Assembly (NCBI GenBank): GCA_017590115.1
Contig: JAGGNK010012448.1
Coordinates: forward strand, 3,903,739-3,967,738
Length of the DNA: 64,000 nucleotides
Origin: Montifringilla adamsi
Lineage: Eukaryota > Chordata > Aves > Passeriformes > Passeridae
Reading direction: 5' to 3'
Made by a program: the position numbers and the translations under genes. Each line of letters opens with the position of its first letter. Within the stretch, counting starts at the first letter, position 1. Below, in pieces: positions 61,866 to 64,000 of this stretch. A model generated the notes under the pieces. That model was not told the DNA's origin, searched no databases, and saw only the letters and a program-made list of their open reading frames with translations.

Positions 61866-62745
61866 GAAAAACCATACAGCCTTTTTTAAATTTTTTTTTT
61901 GTTGTTGTTATTTTCTCCTCTGTCATGGAGTTTTTGTATTTGCACTGCTCTCATAGATACTTTTGTGTTATATGTTAGGTGACTGAGATCAGAACCGACC
62001 ATACAAGATGACTTTAGTTTTCTTTGGTTAAGTCATCATTAGCCCGGTCATACAAAAGAACGATAAGGCTGTACTATGTGGTTGTAGATAAACAATGTAC
62101 AATGTATCCTAATGTTACCAGGTCTTTGGAGATCTGAGCACATTCAGAAGATGACCAAAGTTAATTGTATCTGTGAGGTGTGGTTGGCTCATTTGATGAA
62201 GAATGTTTGTTCTTAACATAATGTTCTTGTCCCATTTTCTATGTCGTTCTGAGTTTTAGCTTAGAAAATATTGGTATTGATTGACTCAGAAAATTCGTGT
62301 GATTAGATAACAATAGCAAAATTAATTCCCTGTAGTTCTTGGTTTTTTATATGCTACACAGCTGTTATGGTTGAAGCTGTTACTTTAATTGAAATTATTT
62401 ATTTTAAGTTTATTTGAAATGGGAGAAATCACTGTTGCTCATTGTGTTTCTAGAATCTGAACTATGTTTCTTCACACTTGACTGAACATATATAACATAT
62501 GATTGTGTAGTTTAGTTCTGAAGAGGTGTTTCACTTCAAAAAATGAGTAAAAGTGTGAAAGCTGATAATAAGGTTCAGGCGTAAAAGATGCAGAAACAAT
62601 ATTACGAGACTGCTGCTCATTGCACCTTAAAGGAAATAGGTAGTGAGACACAAATTTGCATTTTATGTGCTGCTGGTATTTTTCATTGGAAAATCTTGAG
62701 GTTATTCACTGCACAGGCAATAAAATGTCTGACTTCAAGGTTCGC
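61866..62745 (+). other. RFK: RFK 3' UTR (end estimated)
   Basis: T-rich, AT-rich non-coding sequence follows the stop. The first canonical AATAAA on this strand is at 62719-62724, with a GT/T-containing stretch after it, so the transcript may end near 62740. The small open frame at 62588-62830 has no recognisable homology and is dismissed. Confidence 0.5.
62719..62724 (+). terminator. RFK: candidate RFK polyadenylation signal AATAAA
   Basis: Exact hexamer about 855 bp after the RFK stop codon. Inferred from position only. Confidence 0.45.
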
Positions 62746-62942
62746 ATTATTGTCAGGCACAGAAAAATCTCATCAACACTCTGCACTAAGTGCAGGTAAG
62801 AGCCAAGGTTTTGGCAAACCAAGTAGATAAATACACAAATGAAAACCTTTGGGGATTTATTACATAATGTATCAACACTATAAAGAATATTAGTTATTTT
62901 TTATAAGTAGTTGCAGACAGTCCTACTCTTAAATGTGGGGAT

Positions 62943-63006
62943 ACAAGTGAGGGTTAGACTAGATGATCTCAGAAGGTCCCTTACAACCCTAACTATTCTG
63001 TGATAG
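62943..63006 (+). mobile_element. short CR1 3' tail
   Basis: GTTAGACTAGATGATCTCAG, AGGTCCCTTACAACCCTA and CTATTCTGTGATAGATA are the CR1 3' terminus on the plus strand, 5'-truncated to about 60 bp. Confidence 0.8.
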
Positions 63007-64000
63007 ATAAGTGGAAGGAGTATGGTGAGAGTTGATGGTAATTTGAAAAATGCTTGGAAAAAAGTATTCTTTTCCTCTGATAAATTTTTCTATCCCTTGG
63101 TGAATAGAAGGAGGTTAGCTACAGTGACTGTCACAATCATAGCATTTTGACATCACCCTGTGATGTGTCTGGGACATATTCTGAAATTCAAAGTACTTAT
63201 TTAAGTATGTCTCAGCTGTGATTCTCTGTCTGAACTACAATGTTCAATATGGAACGCACAATTTCTGTAGTGAAATTTGATGAATTTACTCCTATTCTAA
63301 TCCTACTTTTTGCTCTAGAATTTAAAAGAGTTTTAGCAAGGTAGCTGTTTTGGTCTTTGTGGCAGGTGCTGTCAAGATGATAGATGATAGTTTCACTTCA
63401 TATTGCTTTAAATTCTAGCCAGTATCATGGGCTATTATTAGGGAAGAAGTCTTGAGGAAATCAAGGGTTCATGTTTGCTTTTTAGGACTTCGGGACAAAA
63501 CTTGATTTTGCTTAAATGAATTGTTCACCAGTGGTGTTGATAGCAGAGACAGATACAATGCATTTGGGAGAGAGGGATGTGGGACAATATACTTTCTTTT
63601 AAAAGAGAAGGAAATAATTTAGTGGGTTTTTTACTATGTAACTTGTTGGAAACTGTATTTCTAAGAAGTCTGTAAAAGAATTTCTTGCAAGATTGATGAT
63701 TGGAATTTTAAAAAGGAGAGATAAAAGGAGAAATTTTTTTTGCTAAGAGTTTTTGCATTCTTCAGATTGTAGTAACATTAAAATCATATACTTTACTACT
63801 CCTTCTAGAGACTAAACAGAGCCACACTAGTCAACGGAGAATGTTGTCAACATTAGGTTGCTGTTCATCATGGTACTGTAGCTAAACACTCATAGCTGCC
63901 TTTAACATTGATTTTTGCCAGTAATGTCTTGGGTCTGTTGTGGAAACTATGGTGCCTTAGGCTGGTTCTGAATTGTGGGATCTCAGCACACCACTGTGGA
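63007..64000. other. intergenic downstream of RFK
   Basis: AT-rich, with no gene signal. By conserved order the next gene to the right should be PCSK5, convergent with RFK, but none of its exons is recognisable before the window ends. Confidence 0.4.

Noticed and set aside
1..64000. tRNA, rRNA, CRISPR arrays, bacterial operons or phage elements
   Set aside because: Nothing resembling them was seen. The repeats present are microsatellites, LINEs and LTRs.

Overview
The window is nuclear DNA from a vertebrate, almost certainly a bird. Genes are sparse and split by introns. The dispersed repeats are CR1 LINEs and ERV solo LTRs of avian type, and both confident genes match vertebrate orthologues along their whole length. 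The LTR families resemble ones common in Neoaves and passerines, but that is recall, not a search. In mammals RFK and GCNT1 are divergent neighbours between PCSK5 and PRUNE2, a block that in birds lies on the Z chromosome. The same divergent pair is present here, so Z linkage is a reasonable inference.

Layout. 1-28 kb: AT-rich, no convincing coding exon; it holds old CR1 pieces, an ERV LTR split by a CR1 (about 4.2-4.7 kb), a solo LTR with target-site duplications (13.28-13.87 kb) and simple repeats. It may include the end of a PRUNE2 3' UTR, which is not proven. 28.85-30.13 kb, minus strand: the intact single-exon GCNT1 coding region (426 aa), with a well-formed candidate upstream exon at 30.67-30.79 kb. 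36.9-37.9 kb: a CpG-rich island, interrupted by an 18-base assembly gap and flanked by a long purine tract; it is the likely GCNT1 promoter. 41.3-50.7 kb: a dense retroelement cluster (five complete or partial LTRs, a sixth probable LTR, two CR1 copies). 57.3-58.2 kb: a second CpG island with a 47-bp minisatellite, the RFK promoter. 57.91-61.87 kb, plus strand: four RFK coding exons giving a complete 155-aa riboflavin kinase. 62-64 kb: RFK 3' UTR and intergenic DNA with a CR1 tail.

The two genes are not known to work together. GCNT1 is a Golgi glycosyltransferase that branches O-glycans; RFK makes FMN in the cytosol. Their divergent arrangement, about 28 kb apart, is conserved synteny rather than an operon.

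The observations most worth following are: a degenerate second copy of RFK exon 2 inside intron 2; an upstream GCNT1 exon with two overlapping donors, one extending the protein in frame by 41 residues and the other making an upstream ORF that stops one base before the normal start; and a minisatellite before RFK whose 47-bp unit puts an ATG into each of the three frames. I found no operon-like, CRISPR-like or otherwise novel multi-gene system.
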